Origin: Lytechinus pictus
Taxonomy: Eukaryota; Echinodermata; Echinoidea; Temnopleuroida; Toxopneustidae
Direction of reading: 5' to 3'
DNA: 64,000 nt
Assembly: GCF_037042905.1 (NCBI RefSeq)
Contig: NC_087249.1
Span: forward strand, 7,870,001 to 7,934,000
Of this stretch, positions 45,601 to 56,528 are shown one piece after another. Below the pieces are notes generated by a model. That model ran no database searches. It was not told the origin of the DNA and saw only the letters and a program-made list of their open reading frames with translations. Positions within the stretch are counted from its first letter, which is position 1, and every line of letters starts with the position of its first letter. Made by a program: the position numbers and the translations under genes.

Positions 45601-46005
45601 TTGTGTTATGTGTTACTTTAAGATTGACCAGACATGTCAGAGTGAATGTTGGTTCATGCTTCTCACATGCCTAAAAAGTGTGTACGAGATCCTGAAAATA
45701 ATTTTATGGCATCAAAATGATCATTATATTTTCAAAATCTGAAAATATTAACCGTGCTTTATCATGTTTATCAAGCGGTGCAGACTTGGGTAAAACGCAC
45801 CACGAATGGTTTACTATGAGGAGGGTTTTGGGCTGAAATTATTCTACAAGTAACTTTTATCTATGGAAGAGGGGCGGGTAGCCCTTATATGCGTTACCAA
45901 CCTTTATTTTGGTTGCATTATGCCCGGAATTCATGTCATTTTCATGGAATGAAAGGGGAATCGTCCTCGCCGTGCAAAAATGAACGGCATTGTACACCCA
46001 CACGG
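42675..46005 (+). repeat. 3.33-kb tandem duplication, unit 2
   Basis: Near-identical copy of unit 1. After 46005 the transposon continues to its true right end, so the right breakpoint of the duplication fell inside the transposon and the left one inside a satellite unit. One extra G is present at the junction (42674). Confidence 0.93.
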
Positions 46006-46588
46006 TGCGCTGCGATGACTGCGCGGTATAAAATTGACCGTTTTGAACCGGTTTTGGGGGTGTTAATGTCAAGTAAAATCGGCTCTAACATAAAAACGGG
46101 CAGCTAAATTTGGTATCGACTGGTATCGACTTAAAGCTTGGACATCTGGCAAAATGATGATGATAGAATTTAAATGGAAATCCAAACGTTTCTAATGTAA
46201 ATGCAAAAAACATGGATTATCAGCCTATTTCGAGGAATAATTACCCTGTAAACCTCCTGAAATGTGTCTTTTTTCTAACTTGAACCCTTTCACACGAAAA
46301 AAGAATATATCAGGATTATGTGGGTGCCATTTCAGATTCCTACATGAAAAACCTCCTGTGAAATGGCCTGTTTTACAACTAAGTTGTCATATACGCGGCA
46401 TTTCGCAAAATGTCACATTTTACGATTTGAGGTAGGAAATTAACAACCTTTATGCAAAATCCCGAATGAAATATTTTGCTGAAGTATTCTTCAAAGTGTT
46501 GTCTTTCAGCTGGGCATGACAAAAATTAAAAACTGAAATTGCCCAATATGACTTTTGGCGCACTTTTGTTTCGCCCCGGCCCACTGTG
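45382..46588. mobile_element. Non-autonomous DNA transposon with CACAGTG ends and 5-bp TSD (Transib/RAG-like)
   Basis: Complete 1207-bp element. The left end reads CACAGTGGGCC and the right end GGCCCACTGTG. Exactly 5 bp, CGTCA, are duplicated at 45377-45381 and 46589-46593. The inverted repeats are two-part: the outer 11 bp are identical, the next 11 differ, and the following AAAGTGCGCCAAAA is identical. CAC-type ends with 5-bp target duplications are the signature of Transib and RAG-like transposons, and CACAGTG is the heptamer of V(D)J recombination signals. No transposase is encoded (longest frames about 70 codons), so it would need a partner elsewhere. A CMC/Chapaev origin is the main alternative, but the duplication length argues against it. 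Confidence 0.7.
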
Positions 46589-46593
46589 CGTCA

Positions 46594-46973
46594 GTGCGTC
46601 CGCACGGACTAATTAACAAAAGAGAGGAAAGGTCCATGCGAGTGTGTTAACTTTTGTCTTAGTCTTAATTGGACTTGATCTGATACTCTGAATGCCATGT
46701 AGTTGAGTTGAACATTACATATAAACCTCTGGGAGACATGTGGATTTAATTTTATGTGAAGGATCTCGCCAAATCATTGAATTTTCACCTTCTCTTGAAT
46801 GAGCAGATTGTCTTTGACCTGTATGTGTGGAAATTGTGGTCCCAAATATAATACTATCTGTGAGTAACATGTGACAAAGTGTACTTTCACTTTCAATTAT
46901 TCCACCTCTTTTTCTTCATCCACGGAGCTTACATTCTTCCCTTCTCTCCTTCACTGCGGTCTTCAGCAACATC
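46594..46973 (+). other. Probable 5' UTR of the downstream LINE
   Basis: Non-coding DNA between the transposon and ORF1. The LINE 5' end is not marked by a target duplication that could be found, so the boundary is uncertain. Confidence 0.35.
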
Positions 46974-47717
46974 ATGCCGTCAACACGTCAAGATTCTTCT
47001 GCTGGAAGTAGTCTTGCTCCAGACTTTTCTGATGTCCACGATATCATTAAAAAAATATTTTGTGAAGATGATTTTGTGTCCGCGTTGGAGAGGAGCATTG
47101 AGAAAGTTCTCTCAAAGCGCCAGCGAGAGTTTGAGGAGAGGATAGAGAGGCAGGAAGGTGAAATCCATGATCTACAAGTAGCATTGAATCAAAAGGAGGC
47201 TGAGATCCACTCAATCACCACTTCCATGAAGAAGCTGGAAAGCAGAGTAGAGGCTTACGAGGGTAAGAGCAACGAGCTAGAGCAGTATAGTAGGAGGAAC
47301 TCTGTTCGGGTGTTTGGTGTGCCAGAGTCATCAACAGAGTCTACGGACAACCTGGTGATGAAGGTGGCAACAGATCGCCTTGGCTGCCCGATAAGCAAGG
47401 CTGACATCGAGAGATCACATCGATCGGGAAAGCCCCGCTCTGACAGAAAGCCTCGGCCTATCCTGGTCAAGCTCTGCTCCCATCGAGTGAAGGCTGCACT
47501 GATGAAGGATCGCCGTAAATTGAAGGGGTCAGGTATCTCCATCCAGGAGGACCTAACAAAGTTAAATCATCAAATTCTCATGAAATTGTCCTCCCATCCA
47601 AAAGTCGAAGCGGCTTGGTCAACTGATGGGAGAGTCATGGCTGCCCTCAAGACCAACCAAGAGGGAATCCAAGTTAAGAGGTCCTTCTCATCACTGCAAC
47701 AAGTCTCTTCTTTATAA
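46974..47717 (+). CDS. LINE ORF1 protein, 247 residues
   Basis: Begins MPSTRQDSS at an ATG at 46974. A heptad-rich coiled coil covers about residues 35-110 (EERIERQEGEIHDLQ, KKLESRVEAYEGKSNELEQ). The block YSRRNSVRVFGVPE follows, then an RNA-binding domain with DIERSHRSGKP, RPILVKLCSHRVK and LKGSGISIQEDLT. This is an L1-ORF1-like nucleic-acid chaperone that packs the element RNA. The frame is intact. The truncated ORF1 at 24.7 kb covers the second half of this protein. Confidence 0.85.
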   Translation: MPSTRQDSSAGSSLAPDFSDVHDIIKKIFCEDDFVSALERSIEKVLSKRQREFEERIERQEGEIHDLQVALNQKEAEIHSITTSMKKLESRVEAYEGKSNELEQYSRRNSVRVFGVPESSTESTDNLVMKVATDRLGCPISKADIERSHRSGKPRSDRKPRPILVKLCSHRVKAALMKDRRKLKGSGISIQEDLTKLNHQILMKLSSHPKVEAAWSTDGRVMAALKTNQEGIQVKRSFSSLQQVSSL

Positions 47718-48130
47718 CTTCCAACTTTTGTGTTTAACTTTATTTCCACTGTTACCTCTCTCAGGGGTTTACCTTTTAACTGTAACTTGAACATTACTTC
47801 ACCCTTTTTCTGATTTCCACTTATTTTCTTAGTTTCTTTTATCATTCTTTTCTTCCCGCTTTTTTGTCTAACTTGTGTCTCGTTGTATATTTATAATGTC
47901 ATTTGCTCTTGCATTTGCTTTTCTTCTATATACTATGTACATACCTGTATATATTCATCATATAGTTGTTAATGTGTCTGTGTGTGTGTCTGTGAATATG
48001 TGTAATGGCTGTCCTCAGATTTCCATGTTTCATCCACCCTTGTTGATATTTTATATTTGTTTGGTCTGTGACGGATATGGTTTAATAAATGCTGTATTGG
48101 TTTATTGTTTGCTTGTTGAAATCTCTCCTC

Positions 48131-51080
48131 ATGGATGACGGATTTAATATTCCAGAACCGGTTATTAATGAGTGTAAATACATAAACTGTGAAGATTTCC
48201 AATGTAATGGTGAAAACTTTTCCGTTATGCATATTAATTCGAGAAGTCTCTTTAAAAATTTTGAAGATTTGGCGGTCTTGTTATCATGTATAAATCATAA
48301 TTTTTCTGTGATTGGTGTTTCAGAAACCTGGTTTACTCCATCCACAGAAGTAGCTATGTTTGATATTCCTGGATATTCACTTGTTCAAGTATGTCGATCA
48401 AATAAAAAAAGGTGGTGGTGTAGCATGTTATGTCAGAGAGGGGCTTGATTACAAATTACGCAATGATTTATCAACGGCAAATACTTATTATGAGTCTGTA
48501 TTTATTGAATTGAATAATGCAAACAAAAAGTCAATTGTTGGTTGTGTGTATAGAGCCCCTGGCAATGATATTCGATCATTTACTGATGACTTTGACCAAG
48601 AAATGCAAATATTGAGTAAAGAAAATAAGGACATTTATATTATGGGTGATTTTAACATTAACTTGTTAAATGCTGATACAGATGAAAAGGTTAGAGATTT
48701 TAATAATTTCATGTGTTCATTTGGCTTGTTTTCCCTAATCACTAAACCTACACGCATAACATCATCTTCAGCAACCTTAATTGATAATATATTTACCAAT
48801 TGTGTTCAATATCAATTCTGCTCTGGAATATTTTGTTCTGATTTTTCTGATCATATGCCGATTTGTAGCATTAACAAAGGCAATGCCATTACTTCTAGTG
48901 AAACAAAAAGAAAAGTGTTCAGACGTCTAATTACTGAAGTAAGAATGAATTACTTTAGACAAGATTTACTTAACACAGATTGGTCTGTTTTATATGATTT
49001 GTTTGACGCTAATGTGTCGTTTAACTATTTTAGTGACATTTTTTCTCAGTTATACAATGAACATTTCCCTTTAATTAAATGCAGTGGTAAGAATAAATGC
49101 AGGAAACCATGGATTACTCCAGTTCTTCTATAATCCATTCATAAAAAGCAGAAGCTTTACTATGCATATATAAAAAATAAAAACGAAATTAATAGGAAAA
49201 AGTATATTGATTACAAAAATACATTGACAAATCTTGTTCGTCAAAGTAAGAAGAATTATTATGATAATGTTTTTCGAACAAATCAAAATGATATGAGGAA
49301 GACTTGGTCCCATATCAATGAATTGCTTGGGAGGGGGAAGAAAACGCCACTCCCAAATGACATGTATCATAACGAATCGTTGTTAAATTCAGATCTACAT
49401 AAAGCTGAGTATTTTAATAAATATTTTATTGATCTACCTTCTAAAATAAGCAAGAAAATTCCTTCTGTCCAATCGTCATACAGAGATTTTATGTCGGTCC
49501 AAAATCACTCCTCATCCTTGTATTTTCGACCAACATCTGTTTGTGAAATTTCTAATTTGGTTTCGACTTTAAAACCATCGAAGGCATGCGGGTCAGATGA
49601 TGTTTCTCCCAAGGTCATAAAAAATTGTATTCAATGCATTGTTGATCCCTTATGCGATATTTTTAATAAGTCCTTGTTTCAGGGTATTGTCCCTGACAAA
49701 CTGAAAATAGCTAGAGTAGTCCCAGTATTTAAAAAGAATGATCGTAAATGCATTGAAAATTACAGACCTATTGCGTTGTTACCCATATTCTCAAAAATTC
49801 TTGAGAAAATAGTGTACAAAAGAATGGATGATTTCCTTCAACTTCATAACATAATGATACCACAACAATTTGGATTTCGAAAGAATTACTCCACAAGTAT
49901 GGGCGTCTTGAATTTAGTAAATACCATTATAAGTGCAATTGATAGTGGAAAATTTTGTATTGGTGTGTTTCTTGATTTATCGAAAGCATTTGATACTATC
50001 GATCATGATATATTATTGTACAAGCTTGAGCATTATGGTGTTCGTGGGGTAGCCTTAAGTTGGTTCAAAAATTACTTAACGAATAGATGTCAGTATGTAA
50101 CGATTAATGGAGTTAAATCACAATCTAAGGAGGTTAAATGTGGTGTACCCCAAGGCTCGGTTCTGGGTCCCTTATTGTTCTTGATTTATGTTAATGACAT
50201 TATAAATTCATCAAAATTGTTTACTTATTCACTATTCGCAGATGACACTTGCTTACTTTCCCATCACAAAGATATGGAAACTCTCATACTCTCAACTAAC
50301 AATGAAATTAAAAATATATTTAAATGGTTTTGCTGTAACAAGCTTTTATTAAATGCTAGTAAAACTCAATATATTGTCTTTAGAACAAGGGGTAAACGAG
50401 TCCCTGAAGATACTAATCCATTATCAATAGGAGGCCATCAGATCAATCGAAGTCAAGATGTAAGGTTTTTGGGAGTTGTAGTTGATGATCACTTATCATG
50501 GAAAAATCACCTCAGTTATGTTTGTACTAAGGTATCAAGGAGCGTTGGTGTCATTTATAAATTACGTTTCTCTCTCCCTCAGCAGACCTTAGTAACTCTT
50601 TACAATGCTATTATTATGCCACACTTAAATTATTGTAATGTTGCATGGGGAAATACATATAGGAACCATTTAAACAAACTGCTAGTTCTTCAGAAGAAAG
50701 TTATGAGGCTCATGACATATTCGAATTACAGATGTCCAAGTATTCCTTTATTTCTGCAATTGAAGATTTTGCCTCTTGATGATTTAGTCTCCCTCAATTG
50801 CTTGATATCTATGTACAAATCACAATCCTCTCAAAACTGTTCATTTTTAAAAGATGCATTTGTTGTTAACTCAAATGTCCATTTGTACAATACACGGCAG
50901 AAAAATCTTATCCACCAGCCACTTGCAAGAACAAATACTGCTTTGAATTCTTTTGTGATAGTTTGTACAAAAGAATGGAATAAGTTACCACAAAACTTTA
51001 GATCCAGTCCAACACTGCCCATATTTAAAATTTCATGTCGAAAATATTTATTTGAAAGATTACAAAATATCTTAAATTGA
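48131..51080 (+). pseudogene. LINE ORF2 (endonuclease-RT) with one frameshift and one stop
   Basis: Starts MDDGFNIPEP at 48131. The APE endonuclease begins MHINSRSLFKNF. Near 48405 a run of A bases (AAATAAAAAAAGG) carries a frameshift, after which the frame KGGGVACYVREGLDYKL continues. GDFNINLLN and FSDHMPIC keep the endonuclease motifs. An in-frame TAA at 49131-49133 interrupts the linker, and the same frame then runs open to 51080 through YRPIALLPIFSKILEK, FLDLSKAFDTIDH, CGVPQGSVLGPLLF and FADDTCLL. The rest is intact, so the copy was lost recently. The homopolymer frameshift could also be an assembly error. Confidence 0.85.
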
Positions 51081-51551
51081 TTCTTGATAAACCATGTGTG
51101 TTGTGTGTGTGTGTGTGTGTGCGTGTTGTGTTTGTATGTATTTTCTTATTTTACTCTTTAGATTATCATTGTAAATATTTTTTTCATCTCATTATTGTTG
51201 TAATGTACTTTATAAGGGGCCCCTCTCACAAGCTCTGCTTCTATGGGGTCCCAAACCTATCATGCATTCTCATTTTTGTTAAACTATGTGATATGTCTCT
51301 TGTTCTTGATTGGTTTGAATAAATTTGAACTTTGAACTTGAACACGGCAGCTCCACGACGAACAGGGAAACTATACATGAACAATTCAGGATTGCTCTGC
51401 AAACACGGCAATTCACGGATGACGCCCGATGGTTTTTACTTTCCAAAGACAGTTGTTCATGCCTCTCGGACGTTCATGGACCTTCATGAACCAACGATGC
51501 CCAGGCACAGAGGTGGAAAAAATGTGCCCAAGGCGTCTATCTCTTCCCGGT

Positions 51552-51728
51552 CGCGAAATTATTTTTCCCACCGAGTTCTGGACCAACATATGAATATTCA
51601 TGACTTGCGTCTTCGGATTAAGAGTACGCATGCGCGTGGACTTTGCCTCGACCATGTACCAGAGCCGGTCGTAAGCATTCACGTTCAGTTGCTCAGAATT
51701 AATTAGCATCGTCAAATTACCGGTAACC
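51552..51728 (+). repeat. Inverted arm (left) around satellite-bearing segment
   Basis: Pairs with 53694-53812: GCGAAATTATTTTTCCCACC, TGAATATTCATGACTTGCGT, CATGCGCGTGGA and AATTACCGGTAACC all recur as reverse complements. The left arm has an extra stretch of about 53 bp (51642-51695) missing from the right arm. Confidence 0.8.
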
Positions 51729-51752
51729 TTACATAGTTACATAGGCCTTATA

Positions 51753-51754
<2 letters not shown>

Positions 51755-51828
<74 letters not shown>

Positions 51829-51850
51829 CATATATATATATATATTCAAT
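51755..51850 (+). repeat. (TA)n microsatellite
   Basis: About 45 TA units with one ACATAC interruption. Confidence 0.95.
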
Positions 51851-52739
51851 TCTTAAACACTTATCAAACTAGCTGGCAAGACATGTGCTAGGCTAGAGCT
51901 CGCTTAGGCTAGCGCATTAACTTTACCTCAAATCTGGACCTGTCTAATGACGATAATAAATTTGACATCTGACTGCAATTTTGACAACAATTTTCATACT
52001 TTAAACATAGCTAACTCTAAAAAACGATAACAATCCATTAGGATCAGTGACGTACCTAGGATTTTCCACAGGGGGGGGCAAATCCGTCCGCCAAAAAATT
52101 TGACAAGCAAAAAAAAGAAGAAAAAAGTTTTTCACCCAAAATGTAAGGTCATTTAGTCCAAAAGGTATTATTTCGATTGTGAAGTGATGAATTCTTCACA
52201 ATGAAAGACCAAAAATAGTAGGGGGACATTTTATATTGTATCCCCCTACTATTTTTGGTAGGGGGACACATACCCCTGTCCCCTCTGGGATTTCCGCCCA
52301 TGTGGGTTGAAGATGTCACATCCCCACTATCCTGTTTCTTGTGTTATTACATGGAATCAAAATTGTTTCATTTTTTCATACCAGTGTGAATGATATGTCT
52401 CCCTTATAATGAAATAAGTTGCAGCAAAGAATATCTAATAGACTAAATCAGTTGTCAATTCAACTGTTTTTGGTTCTTGAAGGGAAAATATTAAATAAAC
52501 CTAATTTTATATAATAAAATACAAAAGAACAAGTGGGGATATGACATCATCAGTTTGCTCATTGAATATTAATGAAGACATGCTTAAAACTGTTTCACCG
52601 GAATAATGCTAATCTTTAAAATACAATAACTTTGATATTCCTTGTAGGATTTTGATCAAATCTTTATTCTCATGTTCGTCTGATTTATCTTTATCTGTTC
52701 AAACCATATTACCTTCAGTGTGGAGTTTCAGATCAGAAT
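51851..52739. other. Non-coding segment between inverted arms
   Basis: Contains the block GGGGGACATTTTATATTGTA with TCTGGGATTTCCGCCCATG near 52215-52300, which matches 41440-41515 in the tandem-duplicated unit. It is therefore another dispersed repeat. No gene is seen. Confidence 0.45.
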
Positions 52740-53490
52740 ATCAAAAATTTTCTGCTCGCGCTTCGCGCTCACATTATTAATGTAATAATATATAAAATTA
52801 CCTATAATTTTCTTGATTTACAAAACATGAATAGAATGTCCCAATAAAATTATAGGTCTGAAATCTCAATTTTGTTTCCGCTCGCGCTTTGCGCTCGCAT
52901 CGATTGTATAGTTATATACCTATCCTGTTAGTCATGATTAGAAAAGTGCTTAAGATGTCCTGTTTTTAGGTCTGAAATCTCATTTTTATTTCCGCTCGCG
53001 CTTCGCGCTCGCATCAATTGTATAGTTATGTACCTATCCTCTTCATTATTAGAAAAGTGCTTAGAATGTCTCGTTTTTGGTCTGAAATCTCAATTTTGTT
53101 TCCGCTCGCGCTTCGCGCTCGCATCAATTGTATAGTTATATACCTATCCTGTTCATGATTGCGAAAAGTGCTTAGAATGTCCAGTATTTAGGTCGGAATG
53201 TTAGATTTTTCAGCTCGCGCTTCGCGCTCGCATTATTTGATTGTTGATATATGTATCGTCTTAATGGGTAACTGCAAACAGTCCTTATATCACTTCCCTT
53301 TCGATCAGACCAGAGCGTATACAAAAAATATCTGCTCGCACTGGTCACATTCGCAGTTATTATTTGTTACATATACATCTTGTTCAGGACCACAAACATC
53401 GCTCAAAATGTTCAATTTTTCTGAACAAAATACATGAAATTTCCCCCCCCCAAAAAAAAAAAAATAGCTCGCGCTTCGCGCTCGAGTTAT
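52740..53490 (-). repeat. Satellite array, inverted relative to 38.9-40.7 kb
   Basis: Six units with the core GCTCGCGCTTCGCGCTCGC and the spacer in complement (CCTATCCTGTTCATGATTAG, AAAGTGCTTAGAATGTCC). Some units share AATTGTATAGTTATATACC spacers not found in the forward array, so this is a separate subfamily. Confidence 0.85.
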
Positions 53491-53693
53491 CTAATTATAT
53501 ATCTATGTTCTTTTATAAGAAGAATGAAGTGACTGTCATATATATGTCTGTATATATATATGTGTGTGGTGAGGGTGTGTGTGGTGCCCTTAGAGGTGTG
53601 TGTGTAATTATGGAAAATTCAATTGTGTCCCCCCCCCCCACCTTCGAGGAGAGATTTCAGCACCCCCACTGAAAAAATCGTTCCCAGGTCCCT

Positions 53694-53812
53694 GGGTTAC
53701 CGGTAATTTGACGATGCTAATTCATTCCACGCGCATGCGTACTCTTAATCCGAAGACGCAAGTCATGAATATTCATATATTGGTCCAGAACTCGGTGGGA
53801 AAAATAATTTCG
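53694..53812 (-). repeat. Inverted arm (right)
   Basis: Complement of 51552-51728 with a deletion of about 53 bp. It starts GGGTTACCGGTAATTTGACG and ends GGTGGGAAAAATAATTTCGC. Confidence 0.8.
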
Positions 53813-53929
53813 CTTCCCGGTCACTCCGGATCTGGTCCGGCGTGTAAATCTGACTGATCTGGATTGATCAGGGGGAGATATCCGGACATAGATTTTGAAC
53901 TAAATGAGTAAAGGTATAAGTTTTATACG

Positions 53930-54160
53930 TTTCGGTGTATATTTTCAGTGTACAACATGGTACAAAGAGGAGAGTTGTATACTTCTGTGACATCACAGAT
54001 CTTGGTTGCATTGTCGATTGGAGTACCTCTGTAGCATAAGTGATTTCGACATGCCAAATGCTCATAACTTTCTTATTGCTTGTCCAATTGTTCTCAAATG
54101 TCCATTCATTTCATTCTTTAATTTTCCTTTTTCATACGCTCTAACTCCTTTGAAATACTG
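53930..54160 (+). mobile_element. Single arm of the palindromic element family of 17.6 kb
   Basis: GTGACATCACAGATCTTGG, then a block ending AAATGCTCATAACTTTCTTA, follows the right arm of the 17.6-18.2 kb element (GTGACATCACACATCCTTG ... CAAATGCTCATAACTTTC). The left arm is not present. Confidence 0.6.
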
Positions 54161-54478
54161 AGATTTGGAGACAGTGATTAATGTGTGAAAGGAGCCATTT
54201 AGTAATTTTAATAGGCAATGGGTGATTTCAAGTTCAGTGTTGACCTGTTGGTGTTAGGTCAACTTTTCCACGATTATAACACCAAACATAAAATGAAGAT
54301 GGTCCCGAAAAGTCATTCACTAGTAGTTGAGATGTCAATAATGTGATCTGGATCAGTTTTACAAACTCTGAATAAGTTTTGGAGCAAGAGGAAGCGATCC
54401 AAATTTCAACTTCAACACCAAGGCCAACACCGGACTTGAAAACACTCATTGCCCTCGACTCCGATGTATTCGTTTTAC

Positions 54479-55594
54479 CTTGTCATGAACTCGCACTGTG
54501 AAAAAGGACAGCAGTAAGACAGTGGTGGAACAGCTAAACAGCCAGAAAAGCGTCAGACCAGTGAAGATTAAGTCACCGTCAGCAATATAAAAGAGCTGAT
54601 ACAACAGAAAAATGATGAGCGGAATGTTCGTCGAGTAAATAACGCCTATAAGAGGAGAGAATACATCATCAGCAACCTCGACAGTGTGGCAAATAACAGC
54701 GTGTCTTCGCCGAAAACAATTCAGTGTCATTTTATCAATCGGATGGGGAGAGTTGAGAGCCTGGTCGAATTCTTCCGACAGGTTGTTGAATTGCAACGAA
54801 ATGTTATGACATATGAGGGAATAAAGAGCGCCCGGGAATATGTACGCAGTAGTTGCATAAACTGCGAAAATCAAGTTGATGCCGCAAAATAGCTCTGTAA
54901 GCCAAGGTCCGCAGACTCCACTTGAACTCAGCGGGTTTAGTCCTCCGAAGCCAAATGTCAAGAAAATCATAGTAGCAACGTTGAAAAGTGTCATACAAAT
55001 ACAAGTTATCGTTACAAATACAGCCGATTTGGTGTACTGTTTAGGATTCCCATGTAAGTTTTCTGCCTTTGTGTTGAGGGTTCTATCGAATGAGCATTGT
55101 GTTCGTCTTGTGTTAAGGAATGTAACCGAAGAGTTCCAATGACGATGGAACAAGGGCATTCCTTTTTCCCTGTAACACACTGCGAACATGATGGTATTGC
55201 ATATAGAAACGACGTAAAAGTAAACTTGCAATGTTATCTGATCGTACCTGACACTGAGAGAAATAACGTAGGTCATCCGAATCGCATTCAGCCACAGGTA
55301 TATACACACGAAGGCGTGATATACCCGAGAAAGGCCATTCCGCCAGCTCCTCGACCATGTCGACCTCGGTGGCTCAGGATCAGCATCAGGAAACCACCCT
55401 GAACCTTCAGTCTGGTCCTGGGTTCTGAGGGCGCCCTTGAAAGCTGTTTCGTGATAGACTCCGACGATCTTCAAAACCAGAAGGAGGGGTTCCAACATCT
55501 CATTCCAAAGAAGATTTACTTTCACATCATTCCTTGGAGGTTGATCTTGTTTGGTTGCAGAGTCCATCTTCCCAATAACAGAAATGCGATTCAT
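54479..55594 (-). CDS. GRL gene C exon 1: gustatory receptor-like, orphan first exon
   Basis: A 372-residue open first exon from the ATG at 55594 to a donor GACAAG|GTAAAA at 54479/54478, phase 0, with the same start (MNRI), the same six hydrophobic segments and the invariant RRRHAVICHTVEVADDVFSP block as genes A and B. Small length changes lie in the TM1-TM2 loop (SVRYDQITLQ, four residues shorter) and in the acidic N-terminal region (three extra residues). No matches to exons 2-4 were found between 38 and 54.4 kb, where satellite, duplication and a LINE fill the space. Either the 3' exons are lost (a decaying gene), or the exon splices to the gene B 3' exons 18 kb downstream, which would be in frame. 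The frame itself shows no decay. Confidence 0.8.
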
Positions 55595-56340
55595 TTCAGT
55601 CTGCTCCTTCTTTGATGATTACAGAAGCTTGCACAGTCAACTCTTCTCCGAGAACTCTTGGATAAGTCGTGGGAATGTCTAGCATATGGATCTTCTTTTT
55701 CAAATTTGTATTCGAAACGCCCAGGTAATCTTTGCTTTACATCAAATCTTCTTGTAAGTACGCTCTACGACAACTAAGAAACAACTGACAATAATCCAAC
55801 AAAATCAATTATTCCCACAAAAGCTACTCACCGGAGGTAATTAATTACCTTGCGTCATTGTTTGCATATTGTTTATAATTGTTCTGTATTGGTTATCGCA
55901 CCCTAATGGGTAAACTGACTTGGGAGATGGAGAAAGCGCTAATTGTATTTGTCTTAAAATCGATTTTCAATTGTGGTGGTACTGGAGAGGATTGTCTTGG
56001 TATAGGAAAAGAAAAGGGCCTTGTCTGTCTATAATTCTAAACAGAGTACCCCATCCTCGTCTCCCCACCCCCTCTCTCTTTCTATCTCTCTTTCTTTCTC
56101 GCAACCTCCATTCCTTTTCTTCTTGTTTACACTCTTTTTTCTTTTACCCCACTTTGTCAATAATGATAATTATAATTAGCATACGGGTGGTAATATTCGT
56201 AACAATAAGAATTGTAATGCAAAATAAGGCTGAACGGTCTTCTTGAAGTTGGGCAAAAAAATAATTTTGGCATACGAATTATTTGTTGGAGGTCACACAT
56301 CTTACACATAACTCATTCGTGGTTTTACGCAAATACTTAG
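55595..56340 (-). promoter_or_regulatory. 5' flank of GRL gene C
   Basis: Partial matches to the A and B flanks (AACTGACAATAA near 55785, CACAAAAGCTA near 55816, ATATGGATCTT near 55684), weaker than between A and B. CT-rich simple sequence follows at 56065-56150. Confidence 0.35.
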
Positions 56341-56528
56341 CAGCTAGGGGGCGGGGAAGCGGGGGGCGTTGGTGCTTCAACCCCCAATTTTTTTCCTTAA
56401 AAAATCGTGTACAAAAACGTAAAAATAACCATCTGATTATGATTTTTTGCATGGTCATCCCCCCTCCCACACTTTCGGCTCAGCCCCCCCCCCCCCCCCA
56501 TTTTCAAAACCGCCGTCCGCGGCCCCTG
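56341..56528. mobile_element. Small MITE, second copy of the 33.5-kb family
   Basis: The right end GTCCGCGGCCCCTG and the interior (AAAAACGTAAAAATAACCAT, poly-C) match 33542-33706. Flanking CTTAG occurs on both sides (56336-56340 and 56529-56533). The left end CAGCTAGGGGGCGGGG is degenerate. Confidence 0.6.

Larger units (their letters stand above)
46974..51340 (+). mobile_element. LINE with ORF1 and damaged ORF2, (TTGAAC)n tail
   Basis: Same architecture as the 24.7-kb LINE but with a full ORF1. Order: ORF1, 413-bp spacer, ORF2, 230-bp 3' UTR ending GAATAAATTTGAACTTTGAAC plus a short hexamer tail at about 51318-51342. Two lesions are seen in ORF2. Jockey/CR1 group. Confidence 0.85.

Noticed and set aside
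47255-47542. 95-codon minus-strand frame inside LINE ORF1
   Set aside because: Shadow of ORF1; no independent evidence.
51332-51706. 124-codon frame after the second LINE
   Set aside because: Overlaps the left inverted arm, whose partner at 53.7 kb does not keep the frame; no family features.
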